Both the position numbers and the translations under genes were made by a program. From Mesorhizobium shangrilense (lineage in GTDB: Bacteria; Pseudomonadota; Alphaproteobacteria; Rhizobiales; Rhizobiaceae): a stretch of DNA of 64,000 nucleotides. The DNA lies in the NCBI RefSeq assembly GCF_028826155.1, contig NZ_JAQGPN010000001.1, positions 1,927,501-1,991,500 on the forward strand, read 5' to 3'. Positions 45,567 to 54,807 of the stretch are shown here, piece by piece (position 1 is the first letter of the stretch; each line of letters starts with the position of its first letter). The notes under the pieces are model-generated. The model ran no database searches, was not told the origin of the DNA, and saw only the letters and a list, made by a program, of their open reading frames with translations.

Positions 45567-46367
45567 TCAGCCCCAAGCTTTCGTTGTGGTGACCCTGGTG
45601 GTCGCGTGGAGGAGTTCCTGCGTGTAAGGCTCGCTGGCCTTGCCCGAATAGATCTGCTCGCGCGTCAGGGTCTCGATCAGTTCGCCCCTGTTGAGGACAA
45701 TGATGCGCGCGCACATATGCGCAATCACGCCGAGATCGTGGCCGACGAACAGCATGGTAAGGCCGCGCTCGCGATGGAGGCTCGCAAGCAGGTTGAGGAT
45801 TTCAGCCTGGACCGACACGTCGAGCGCGGACGTAGGCTCGTCGAGAAGCAACACCTCGGGTTCAAGGATGAGCGCACGCGCAATCGCCACGCGCTGCCGT
45901 TGCCCGCCGGAAAGCTGGTGCGGATAGCGGAAGCGGAAGCTGAGCGGCAAGCCTACGGAGGCGAGGCTGGCGCGAATCTTCGCCTCACGGTCGCCGATCC
46001 CCTGGATCGCCAGCGGTTCCTCCAGGATGCGCTCAACCGGATGGCGCGGGTGAAGCGCCGCGTAGGGATCCTGGAACACCATCTGGACCTGTCGCGCGTG
46101 ATGTCGACTCGACTGTCTTTGTGACAGCGACTTGCCGAGGACGTTCAAGGTTCCGGTGGTCTCGACGGTGCCGGTCAGCGCCTTCAGGACCGTGCTCTTG
46201 CCCGAGCCCGATTCGCCGATGAGACCGAGGCATTCGCCGCGCGCGGCCGTGAAGCTCACGTCGCGCACCACATGCGCGGCGCCGAAGGCCACATTCAGGC
46301 GGTCGACCTCGATTGCGGGCGCTTCGGCGTGAAGCACGTGGGTGGATGGTGCGTTCATGTCAGCCAT
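45567..46367 (-). CDS. ABC transporter ATP-binding protein (DppF/OppF type)
   Basis: 266 aa ATPase: Walker [10 protein letters not shown], signature LSGGQRQRV, Walker [13 protein letters not shown]. It is last of a five-gene peptide/nickel-type importer operon and overlaps the preceding ATPase gene by 13 bp. ATG 46367 or 46358 are possible starts. It lacks the C-terminal oligopeptide extension beyond the ATPase core, which is normal for many F-type subunits. Confidence 0.9.
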   Translation of the reverse strand: MADMNAPSTHVLHAEAPAIEVDRLNVAFGAAHVVRDVSFTAARGECLGLIGESGSGKSTVLKALTGTVETTGTLNVLGKSLSQRQSSRHHARQVQMVFQDPYAALHPRHPVERILEEPLAIQGIGDREAKIRASLASVGLPLSFRFRYPHQLSGGQRQRVAIARALILEPEVLLLDEPTSALDVSVQAEILNLLASLHRERGLTMLFVGHDLGVIAHMCARIIVLNRGELIETLTREQIYSGKASEPYTQELLHATTRVTTTKAWG

Positions 46368-47227
46368 GCTGGATCACGCTTCAGGACCGGCAGAGTGTCG
46401 ACCTTGCGGTCGAGCGGGGGACGGCAGCCGATGAGGCCGCGCGTATAGGGATGTTGGGCGCGGCGAAGCTCGGAAGCGGCCAGCGTTTCCAGGACGCGAC
46501 CCGCATACATCACCACGACGCGGTCGCTGTAGGCGCCGACGAGGTCGAGGTCATGGCTGATCAGGATCAGCCCCATGCCGCGCTCGACCACGAGGCTCTC
46601 GATTAGGTCCAGTACTTCGGCGCGCACCGACACGTCGAGCGCGGAGGTGGGTTCGTCGGCGATCAGCAGATCCGGCTCCGCCGCCAGCATCATCGCGATC
46701 ATGATGCGCTGGCCCATGCCGCCGGATACCTCGTGCGGGTAGAGCTGGGCGACGCGGCGCGGATCGTGGATGCGAACCTTGCGCAGCAGGTCCAGCGCAC
46801 GCTCGCGGGCTGCGCGGTGCGAGTCCCCGAGGTGCAGTCGGCAGCTTTCCGCGATCTGCGCGCCGGCGGTCATCGTCGGATTGAGGGACTGTTTCGGGTC
46901 CTGCAGGATCATCGCCATGCGCTTGCCGCGAAACCTGGCGAAATCCTTTTCGCCCATGCCGCGCAGGTCGGACCCTTGCAGGCTCAGACGATCGGCTGTC
47001 ACACGCGCGCTTTCGGGCAACAGGCCCATGATGGTGCGCGCGGTGAGCGATTTGCCCGAGCCGCTTTCGCCCACGATGGCGAGCTTTTCGCGCCCCATCG
47101 AGAAGCTGACACCGGCGACGGCCGCGACGGGGCCTCTCCTGCCGGGGAAATGCACGAAGAGGTTTTCAACCGCGACGAGCGGCTCCTCGACGCTCTTGTT
47201 TGCTGATGGTCGGGATTGGCTGGTCAC
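46355..47227 (-). CDS. ABC transporter ATP-binding protein (DppD/OppD type)
   Basis: 290 aa ATPase with Walker [10 protein letters not shown], signature VSGGMGQRI, Walker [13 protein letters not shown], and the C-terminal oligopeptide-binding-type end [18 protein letters not shown] start at 47227, overlapping the permease stop (GTGA). Signature Gln-to-Met variation (SGGMGQ in place of SGGQRQ) is common in OppD-type subunits. Powers the same importer. Confidence 0.9.
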   Translation of the reverse strand: MTSQSRPSANKSVEEPLVAVENLFVHFPGRRGPVAAVAGVSFSMGREKLAIVGESGSGKSLTARTIMGLLPESARVTADRLSLQGSDLRGMGEKDFARFRGKRMAMILQDPKQSLNPTMTAGAQIAESCRLHLGDSHRAARERALDLLRKVRIHDPRRVAQLYPHEVSGGMGQRIMIAMMLAAEPDLLIADEPTSALDVSVRAEVLDLIESLVVERGMGLILISHDLDLVGAYSDRVVVMYAGRVLETLAASELRRAQHPYTRGLIGCRPPLDRKVDTLPVLKRDPAWLT

Positions 47228-48129
47228 GCCGTTCTCCTGTCGAAGACATCGCGCAGGCCGTCGCCCAGCAGGTTGAAGCCGAGGCTGACGACGAAGATAG
47301 CGAGGCCGGGCAGCGTTGCGACCCACCATTTGTCGATGAGATAGTCGCGCCCCGCGGCCACCATCGCGCCCCACTCGGCCATGGGGGGCTGTGCGCCGAG
47401 GCCGAGGAAACCCAGCCCGGCCGCGATCAGGATGATGCCCGCCATGTCGAGGGTGAGCCGGATGATGACCGAGGGCACACAGAACGGAGCAATGTAGCGC
47501 ACGAGGATTCGTCCGGCGGATGCACCCTGCAACTGCGCCGCAATCACGAATTCGCGCTGCCGCAGCGACAGAGTTTCGGCCCGCGCAAGCCGGGCATAGG
47601 CCGGCCACCCGGTGATGGCGATGGCGATGACGGCGTTCTCGAGGCCGGGACCAAGCACTGCGACGAAGGCGAGCGCGAGGATGAGGCGCGGAAACGCCAT
47701 CACCACGTCGGTCACGCCCATCAGCGTGCGGTCGAGCTTGCCGCCGAAATAGCCGGCGACGATGCCGATCGACATGCCGATCGGCCCGATCAGGATGGCG
47801 ACCAGGATGACGATCGCGAGCGTCGCGCGGCTGCCGGCGATCACGCGCGACAGGATGTCCCGTCCGAGATGGTCGGTGCCGAACCAGTGCTCAGCCGACG
47901 GCGGCAGAAGGCGGCTGCCGAGGTTGGTCGCGAGCGGATCGTAGGGCGCGAACCATGGCGCCAGTGCGGCGACCGTGACCAGCGCGAGCATGATTGCGAG
48001 GCCGACCATGGCGAGCGGATTGCGGGCGAAACGGGTGATTGTCTGGTAAGACTGCGCCAATCGACCTTGGAGGCGGTTTTCCGGCGTTTCGGTGGTCAGC
48101 CATTCGATCCATGTGGAAGCGGCGCGCAT
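47224..48129 (-). CDS. ABC transporter permease (DppC/OppC type)
   Basis: 301 aa, about six membrane helices. N-terminal DLGRDILSRVI-type signature is seen as TDHLGRDILSRVIAG, and the EAA loop as AAQLQGASAGRILVRYIAP. The start overlaps the previous permease stop by one base (TGATG). Together with the upstream permease it forms the channel of the importer. Confidence 0.9.
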   Translation of the reverse strand: MRAASTWIEWLTTETPENRLQGRLAQSYQTITRFARNPLAMVGLAIMLALVTVAALAPWFAPYDPLATNLGSRLLPPSAEHWFGTDHLGRDILSRVIAGSRATLAIVILVAILIGPIGMSIGIVAGYFGGKLDRTLMGVTDVVMAFPRLILALAFVAVLGPGLENAVIAIAITGWPAYARLARAETLSLRQREFVIAAQLQGASAGRILVRYIAPFCVPSVIIRLTLDMAGIILIAAGLGFLGLGAQPPMAEWGAMVAAGRDYLIDKWWVATLPGLAIFVVSLGFNLLGDGLRDVFDRRTA

Positions 48130-49193
48130 CAGCGGATCCTCGGGTCGAATATGCGGTAGAGAAGCTCGACGCCGCGATTGATGAGCACGAAGCAGACGCC
48201 GATGACGAGGGTGCCGCCCAAAACGGCGTTGAGATCGGCGGAAAACAGCGCCTGGGTGATGTAGAGGCCGAGGCCGGGCCAGGCGAACACGGTTTCCGTC
48301 AGCACCGCGCCCTCGAGCAGATAGGCGAAGGTCAGCGTGATGACCGTGATGACCTGGACGAGGACGTTGCCAAACGCATGGCGCCAGATGACGGTTCGCG
48401 CTGGCAATCCCTTGGCGCGCGCCGCAAGCACATATTCCTGCGACAGTTGCTCGATCATGAGCGACCGCGTCATGCGCGCGATGAAGGCCATCGAGACGTA
48501 GCCCAGGATCGAGGCTGGCAGGATCAGGTGCGACAAGGCGTTGCCTGCTGCCGCCCACTCCCCGGCCAGAAGCGCGTCGAGCATGACGAAACCGGTCATC
48601 GCCGGAACGCTGTACTGATAGGCGATGTCGATGCGGCCAGGTCCTGCCACCCAGCCGAGACGGGCGTAGAAGACAAGGAGCGCGACGAGGCCCAGCCAGA
48701 ACACCGGCAGCGAATAGCCGATCAGCGAGACCAACCGCACGACGTGGTCGCTGAGGCGACCCCGCCGCACCGCCGCGAGCACGCCGGCAGGGACGCCGAG
48801 CAGGCTCCCGATCAGGGTTGCGGCGAGCGCCAATTCGAGCGTCGCGGGAAATGCACGCATCGTGTCGGCGAGCACCTCTCGGCCGGTCATCACCGACTGG
48901 CCGAGATCGCCGATTGCGACGCTGCCCACATATTCGAGGAACTGCCAGTAGAGGGGATTGTCGAGCCCCATCGACCGGCGGGCCTGTTCGTAGGCTTCGG
49001 GCGTGGCCCGGTCGCCGACCATGACGAGGACCGGATCGATCGGCACGACCCGGGCGATCAGGAAGGTGACGAGGATGAGGCCGAGCAGCGTCAGCACGAG
49101 GCTGACCGCGAACCACCCCGCCGCCGTCGCGCGGGAAGCCAGTGCACGGCTTCCCTCGCGCTCCGTCCCGTCAATGGCCGGCTGCATGCTCAT
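48129..49193 (-). CDS. ABC transporter permease (DppB/OppB type)
   Basis: 354 aa. The N-terminal membrane helix is followed by a periplasmic segment (PIDPVLVMVGDRATPEAYEQ) and then the permease core with the EAA loop AARAKGLPARTVIWRHAF. ATG 49193 overlaps the binding-protein stop (ATGA). The first ~25 residues before the helix are longer than usual, so ATG 49187 is also possible. Confidence 0.9.
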   Translation of the reverse strand: MSMQPAIDGTEREGSRALASRATAAGWFAVSLVLTLLGLILVTFLIARVVPIDPVLVMVGDRATPEAYEQARRSMGLDNPLYWQFLEYVGSVAIGDLGQSVMTGREVLADTMRAFPATLELALAATLIGSLLGVPAGVLAAVRRGRLSDHVVRLVSLIGYSLPVFWLGLVALLVFYARLGWVAGPGRIDIAYQYSVPAMTGFVMLDALLAGEWAAAGNALSHLILPASILGYVSMAFIARMTRSLMIEQLSQEYVLAARAKGLPARTVIWRHAFGNVLVQVITVITLTFAYLLEGAVLTETVFAWPGLGLYITQALFSADLNAVLGGTLVIGVCFVLINRGVELLYRIFDPRIR

Positions 49194-50788
49194 TTGGTGA
49201 TGCCGTGGAAGACATAGGTGTCGAAGGCCGGGCCGGAGACCCAGTTCTCGACATTGTTGCGCATCGCCACCGGTTCGGTCTGCTGGAACATCACGACGAA
49301 CGGGCTGTCGGTCTGCAGGGACTGCTGGAGACGGGTGTACATCTCCTTGCGCGCGGCGGAATCGGATTCCAGGATTGCCGCATCCGCAAGGCCCTTCAGC
49401 TCCGCATCGAACCACGCATTGCGCCAGGCTGCAGTCTTGGCTTTGCCCTCGTCGGAATTGTCAGGGTTGGTCAGGAAGAAGTCGATCGTGGAGTGCGGAT
49501 CGCCATAGTCGGGTGACCACACCATAAGCACCGCCTGGTGGTTTCGCGCGCGGTACTTCGTCAGCGTCTGGCGCCGATCCGACGCGACCAGCGACACGTT
49601 GATGCCCGCTTCGGCGAAGTTCGCCTGCAGCGCTTCGCCGACATCGCGGAAGGGCGCGGCGGCGAAGACGTCGAGCTCAAGGTTGAAGCCTTTCGAAAAG
49701 CCGGCTTCTGCCAGCAGCGCCTTCGCCTTCTCCACGTCGCGGGCATGCGGCTGTTCCTCCAGCGCGGCAAAGCCGCCCTTGGCCAGCACCGATTGATGGA
49801 CCTGGTACTGGCGCTTGAGGATCGTGCCGGCGATGCCCTGATAGTCGACCAGCAGCCGGATCGCCTCCTGAACCTTGGGATCCGCCAGTTCCGGAACTTT
49901 CTCGTTGAGGCCGAGATAGAGCACGGTGGCTTTCTGCGCGATATCGATCTTGATGTCGGGGTTCGATTCCAGCGCGTCGAGCTGTTCGGCGCCAAGCGCA
50001 CGGGCCATGTCGACGTCGCCGCGCTCGAGCATCAGGCGCTGCGCGGTCGCTTCCGGGACATGGCGGTAGACGATCCGCTTGAGCTTCGGCGCGCCGCGAT
50101 AGAAGTTGTCGTTGGATTCCAGCACGATCGCCTCGTTGGGCTGCCACGCCCGAAGAACGAATGCGCCGGCGCCGGCGGAGTTCGAGCGCAGCCAATCGTG
50201 GCCGAGATCGCCGTCCTTCTCGTTGGCCAGCACGACCGCCTTCTCGACCACCGCGCCTACGCCCGCCGACAGGGCATTCAGCACCAGCGTCGGTGCGAAC
50301 GGTTGGGAGATCTTCAGCTCCAGCGTGCGCGCATCGATCGCGCGCACGTTTTCCTCGACATTCTCCGCGCTCCAGCCGAACTGGGTAAGGATGAAAGCCG
50401 GGCTCTTGCCGAGCTTCACCACGCGCTGCAGGGAAAACGCGGCGTCTTCGGCCGTCACCGCCGCGCCGGAGGCGAAGGTGAGCCCGTCGCGGATCTTGAA
50501 GGTGAAGGTGAGCCCGTCCTGAGACACTTCCCAGCTTTCGGCCACGCCGCCGGCAACCTCGGCGAAGTTGGTCTCGTCGCGCACGATGAGGCGCAGATAG
50601 ACGTTGTTGCTGATCTCACCGCCAACGAATTCGAACACCTCGGCGGGGTCGAAGCTGGTCACGCCGTCGATGGCGTTGGCCATGATCAGCGTATCCGCCG
50701 GTGTCTCGGCGTAGGCGGGCGGAATGATGCTCACCAAGCCGAACATGACGGCCGCGGTGGTCATGCGAAGAACCGATCTGAATTTCAA
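49190..50788 (-). CDS. Peptide/nickel-type ABC transporter substrate-binding protein
   Basis: 532 aa family-5 solute-binding protein. Signal peptide ~1-27 (ends PPAYA), then the conserved SFDPAEVFE and the family motif AESWEVSQDGLTFTFKIRDG (20 residues). The start was set at TTG 50788 because GGAGGAGG lies about 6 nt upstream; an ATG at 50764 would shorten the signal. First gene of a coupled five-gene operon. An IclR-type operator lies ~190 bp upstream. The ligand may be peptides, opines or nickel; not resolvable. Confidence 0.9.
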   Translation of the reverse strand: MKFRSVLRMTTAAVMFGLVSIIPPAYAETPADTLIMANAIDGVTSFDPAEVFEFVGGEISNNVYLRLIVRDETNFAEVAGGVAESWEVSQDGLTFTFKIRDGLTFASGAAVTAEDAAFSLQRVVKLGKSPAFILTQFGWSAENVEENVRAIDARTLELKISQPFAPTLVLNALSAGVGAVVEKAVVLANEKDGDLGHDWLRSNSAGAGAFVLRAWQPNEAIVLESNDNFYRGAPKLKRIVYRHVPEATAQRLMLERGDVDMARALGAEQLDALESNPDIKIDIAQKATVLYLGLNEKVPELADPKVQEAIRLLVDYQGIAGTILKRQYQVHQSVLAKGGFAALEEQPHARDVEKAKALLAEAGFSKGFNLELDVFAAAPFRDVGEALQANFAEAGINVSLVASDRRQTLTKYRARNHQAVLMVWSPDYGDPHSTIDFFLTNPDNSDEGKAKTAAWRNAWFDAELKGLADAAILESDSAARKEMYTRLQQSLQTDSPFVVMFQQTEPVAMRNNVENWVSGPAFDTYVFHGITK

Positions 50789-51471
50789 AATTCCCTCCTC
50801 CTGTGCTCGCCGACGGGCAAGCTTCATCGACAACGCAACAAACCCGCCGGTTGCGGGCGTGCAAATGGACGGAATGCACGTCCCGTTCTCCGGCTGGACG
50901 CCGGGGCGGGAATTGCAGCTCTGTGGTGTCCTCCCCAAACCCTTTCGGGAGAAACGGCGCTCAAAGAGTTCTATATGTTGGAATGCCGTTCCATATATCG
51001 ATAGCACCATCAGTGGAGAGGGATGTCAAGGGGTTCGACCAAGAGCAGTTCAAAATCCCCCGCCAAGCCCGAGCGAAGGCTCGGATGCAACATCCGGAAG
51101 ATGGTCCCCGAGACAGGGAAAGGAGGCGGCTCGACCGACAGACGCAGAAGCGCCGGAGCGCGTCCGAAAGAGCCCTGCGCGCTGGCGCCGGGTCTCGCCG
51201 ACGCCTCCTGGAAACGTCCAGAGCCGACATCTGGCGGTCCCGGGTTGGCGCTTTTGCAAGGGTATTTCCCTGCAGGGCCGGTTTGGTGGAATTCCGTTCC
51301 TGTTGTATTCCGTCAAATCCGGGCAATGGTGCGCTTGCTGGAACCAAGACTGTCGAGACCAAGTCCGATACGTGCTACGGAAAGTCACCTGTCATGGACT
51401 GCGCAGCGTCTTTAGATGACGCGTCGGCGATGAACGCGCCGGGATGACCTGACTGATACCGTGAGCTGAAA
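50789..51471. other. 683-bp region without a recognised gene
   Basis: Between the divergent binding-protein operon and metN. Several open frames exist on both strands (plus strand 51023-51415 with 130 codons is the neatest, ATG with GGAGAGGG upstream), but none shows a recognisable domain or typical protein composition. It contains the IclR-type palindrome at 50979. It may be the remnant of a lost regulator gene. No SAM-II or other riboswitch for metN was recognised. Confidence 0.6.
50979..50993. promoter_or_regulatory. IclR-type operator palindrome
   Basis: TGGAATGCCGTTCCA is a 15-bp dyad (TGGAA-5-TTCCA) with the same geometry as the E. coli IclR box TGGAAATNATTTCCA. It lies between the binding-protein operon and metN, within flanking AT-rich sequence (TATG and ATATA). 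An IclR-family regulator would bind here; none is encoded in this window. Confidence 0.55.
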
Positions 51472-52555
<1,084 letters not shown>

Positions 52556-52566
<11 letters not shown>

Positions 52567-53224
52567 GATGCTTGTCGGCCTGCTCTGGAAGTCGCTGCTG
52601 CAGACGCTGCACATGGTGGCCGTGTCCGGCCTGGTCGGATCGTTGATCGGCCTGCCGATCGGCGTGTTCCTCGCCACCAGCGGCAAGGACGAGCTTTTCC
52701 CGGCGCCGAAGCTCAACTACGTGATCGGCCTCGTCGTCAATGCGGCCCGTTCCACCCCGTTCATCATCCTGGTCGTGGCGATCATCCCGTTCACGCGCCT
52801 CTTGACCGGCACGTCTATCGGCACGACGGCCGCCATCGTGCCGTTGACGATCGCCACCATTCCCTTCTTCGCCCGCCTGGTGGAGGCGGCGATCCGGGAG
52901 ATCGACAAGGGGCTGATCGAGGCCGCCCGCGCCATGGGCGCGACGCCCATGCAGATCGTCCTCAAGGTGCTTCTGGCCGAGGCCCGGCCGGCCATCCTGC
53001 TGGCCTTCACCATGACCATCGTCAGCCTGATCGGCTATTCGGCGATGGTCGGCGCGGTCGGGGGCGGCGGTCTCGGCGATCTCGGCATCCGCTACGGCTA
53101 CCAGCGCTTCATGCCGGACGTAATGCTGGCCGTGGTGATCGTGCTGATCGTTCTCGTGCAACTGGTGCAGAGCGCTGGCGATGCGCTTGCCCGGCGCTTC
53201 GACAAGCGCAACCGCAAGAGCTGA
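52556..53224 (+). CDS. metI: Methionine ABC transporter permease
   Basis: 222 aa with five predicted membrane segments. The EAA-type cytoplasmic loop is [19 protein letters not shown], contacting MetN. ATG 52556 is inside the end of metN, so the two are translationally coupled. Normal length for MetI. Confidence 0.94.
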
Positions 53225-53266
53225 TTTCAACCCCTCCCAAGCAGTCTCATCATCAAGGAGTAAGAC

Positions 53267-54043
53267 ATGATGAAGTTCCTCGTCTCGGCGGCCCTTGCCG
53301 CCCTCATCAGCGTCCCGGCGCTCGCCGAAGACATCAAGGTCGGCGTCACGCCCGGCGAGCACGCGCAGATCATGGAGAAGGTGAAGGAAGTCGCCGCCAC
53401 GAAGGGTCTCAATATCGAGATCCTGGAGTTCTCCGATTATGTGGTGCCTAACCAGGCGCTGGCCGATGGCGACCTCAACGCCAACTCCTTCCAGCACCAG
53501 CCCTATCTCGACAACCAGATCGCCGATCGCGGTTTCGATCTCGTCAGCGTCGGCAAGACCATAACCACGCCGATGGGCGTCTATTCGAAGAAGGTGAAAA
53601 ACCTCGCCGAGCTCGCCGACGGCGCGACCGTCGCCATCCCGAACGACCCGACCAATGGCGGCCGCGCGCTCCTGGTTCTGGCCAAGGAAGGCCTGATCAA
53701 GGTCAACCCGGAAGCCGGTCTGAAGGCGGGTCCCGCCGACGTCACCGAAAACCCGAAGAACATCCAGTTCTCCGAACTCGACGCTGCCCAGCTTCCCCGC
53801 TCGCTCGACGACGTCGATGCGGCGGTCATCAACACCAACTACGCGCTGGAAGCCGGCCTGCATCCGAACACCGACGCCATCGCCATCGAAGGCAGCGAGT
53901 CGCCCTACGCCAACCTGATCGTCGTGCGCAGCGCCGACAAGGACGCGCCGTGGGTCAAGACGCTGGTCGAGTCGTACCACGACGACAGCATCAAGGCGTT
54001 CATCAACGACGAGTTCAAGGGCGCGCTGATCCCGTCCTGGTAA
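53267..54043 (+). CDS. metQ: Methionine-binding periplasmic protein (NlpA family)
   Basis: 258 aa. Signal peptide ~1-20 (ends VPALA), then IKVGVTPGEHAQIMEKVKE, the NlpA/MetQ start, and NANSFQHQPYLD in the ligand-binding cleft. No Cys at the cleavage site, so it is probably a soluble periplasmic protein rather than the lipoprotein found in enterics. AAGGAG lies 7 nt before ATG 53267. Third gene of metNIQ. Confidence 0.94.
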   Translation: MMKFLVSAALAALISVPALAEDIKVGVTPGEHAQIMEKVKEVAATKGLNIEILEFSDYVVPNQALADGDLNANSFQHQPYLDNQIADRGFDLVSVGKTITTPMGVYSKKVKNLAELADGATVAIPNDPTNGGRALLVLAKEGLIKVNPEAGLKAGPADVTENPKNIQFSELDAAQLPRSLDDVDAAVINTNYALEAGLHPNTDAIAIEGSESPYANLIVVRSADKDAPWVKTLVESYHDDSIKAFINDEFKGALIPSW

Positions 54044-54080
54044 ACCGCGCTCGGGCTTTCGGCCCGATGCTCCGGAACTT

Positions 54081-54103
54081 GCCCGGCGGCGCGCCCGCCG
54101 GGC
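54081..54103 (+). terminator. GC-rich hairpin downstream of metQ
   Basis: A perfect 9-bp stem, GCCCGGCGG (54081-54089) and CCGCCGGGC (54095-54103), 38 nt after metQ, preceded by a smaller TCGGGC/GCCCGA stem with a TTTCG loop just after the stop. No T-run, so factor-dependent termination or mRNA 3' end stabilisation is more likely. Confidence 0.5.
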
Positions 54104-54251
54104 ATCGCCGCGTTAGCGGCCAACCGGTTTCGCCGCACGGAAGGACGCGCGTATCAATACGCGTCCGAGGGCGAGAGCTTGCCGCCAGGCCCCATCGAAG
54201 GTGCTCTGGTCAGCGGCCGTCGGCCGGCCTTGTCGGCGTCATAGGAAGGCT

Positions 54252-54485
54252 TCACGAAGCTGAGTATTTCACCGTCACGCCGCGCTGCCGAAAGTAGGCC
54301 TGCATCAACTTCCTGCCTGAACGGTTGTTCTGCGCGAGCTTGGCTGGGTCGAACACGGCCTCTTTCAAACCAGCCCGGATCAACGCTGCCTTGAGGGTCG
54401 CGATGTGCTTGTCGATGTCGGCATTGTCCGCCTGGAGCGATTCATAGATGCGGTCTGTTGCATCTGCCACGGTCGGTTCGCTCAC
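54252..54485 (-). CDS. Small uncharacterised protein
   Basis: 77 aa, no assigned family. Mixed-charge helical N-terminal part (RIYESLQADNADIDKHIATL, 20 residues) and a basic C-terminal half (NNRSGRKLMQAYFRQRG). GTG 54485 was chosen because AAGGAG lies 7 nt upstream. The regular helical pattern and strong ribosome site favour a real protein. Function unknown. Confidence 0.65.
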   Translation of the reverse strand: MSEPTVADATDRIYESLQADNADIDKHIATLKAALIRAGLKEAVFDPAKLAQNNRSGRKLMQAYFRQRGVTVKYSAS

Positions 54486-54521
54486 TTGTCCACTCCTTGG
54501 TGTTGTCTGGCTGGCGCTTAC

Positions 54522-54562
54522 CACATTTTTCGACTTGGTCCCCCACTGTGGTGAAAAATGTG
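54522..54562. repeat. Perfect 10-bp inverted repeat
   Basis: CACATTTTTC (54522-54531) and GAAAAATGTG (54553-54562) form a perfect dyad with a 21-nt centre that itself contains a CCAC/GTGG stem. It lies 36 bp upstream of the minus-strand small gene and 135 bp upstream of the chrBA promoter. AT-rich arms suit an operator; hairpin function is also possible. Confidence 0.5.
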
Positions 54563-54696
54563 CGCGTCCGGAACGAAGCGCCCACGTTCGACGCTGCGGC
54601 ACCGGAAGCCGACCAGCGGCAACCGGCCAATCGGGACGGTCATGCGCTACCGGACGTCCGCACCGGCGTGAAATGGAAGCGGGTCAGCATATCCTG

Positions 54697-54725
54697 TTGA
54701 TGCGGGGGCGACTGTCTTCTATTCT
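54697..54725 (+). promoter_or_regulatory. Predicted promoter of chrBA
   Basis: TTGATG (54697-54702) and TATTCT (54720-54725) are separated by 17 bp. Transcription would start around 54731-54733, just where the structured leader begins. Matches to consensus are 4 of 6 in each box. Confidence 0.5.
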
Positions 54726-54732
54726 TCACAGT

Positions 54733-54807
54733 ACCGGGGGCATGGTGGACTCCCCGTGAGGCTGATGCCCAAGTTCCGCCTTCGCAGATTTGTGCGGAGG
54801 AAAAACC
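54733..54807 (+). ncRNA. Structured 5' leader of chrBA (riboswitch-like candidate)
   Basis: About 75 nt between the predicted start site and the chrB ATG. GGGCAT (54738-54743) pairs with ATGCCC (54765-54770); alternatively CGGGG (54735-54739) pairs with CCCCG (54752-54756), and the two exclude each other. TTCCGC (54774-54779) pairs with GCGGAG (54794-54799), burying the Shine-Dalgarno GGAGG (54796-54800). CTCC (54750-54753) could instead pair with GGAG. Conserved chrB RNA motifs upstream of chrB genes have been described in proteobacteria; identity with them was not tested. Confidence 0.5.

Noticed and set aside
51023..51415. 130-codon ORF between the peptide ABC operon and metN
   Set aside because: It has an ATG and a purine-rich upstream stretch, but no recognisable domain and a Pro/Ser/Arg-rich composition; not supported as a gene.
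51340..51471. Possible SAM-II riboswitch upstream of metN
   Set aside because: No stem-loop plus pseudoknot pattern matching the SAM-II consensus could be found by eye.
54733..54770. Fluoride (crcB) riboswitch in the chrBA leader
   Set aside because: GGCTGATGCCC resembles part of the crcB consensus, but the central hairpin between the two halves is missing and the downstream gene is chrB.
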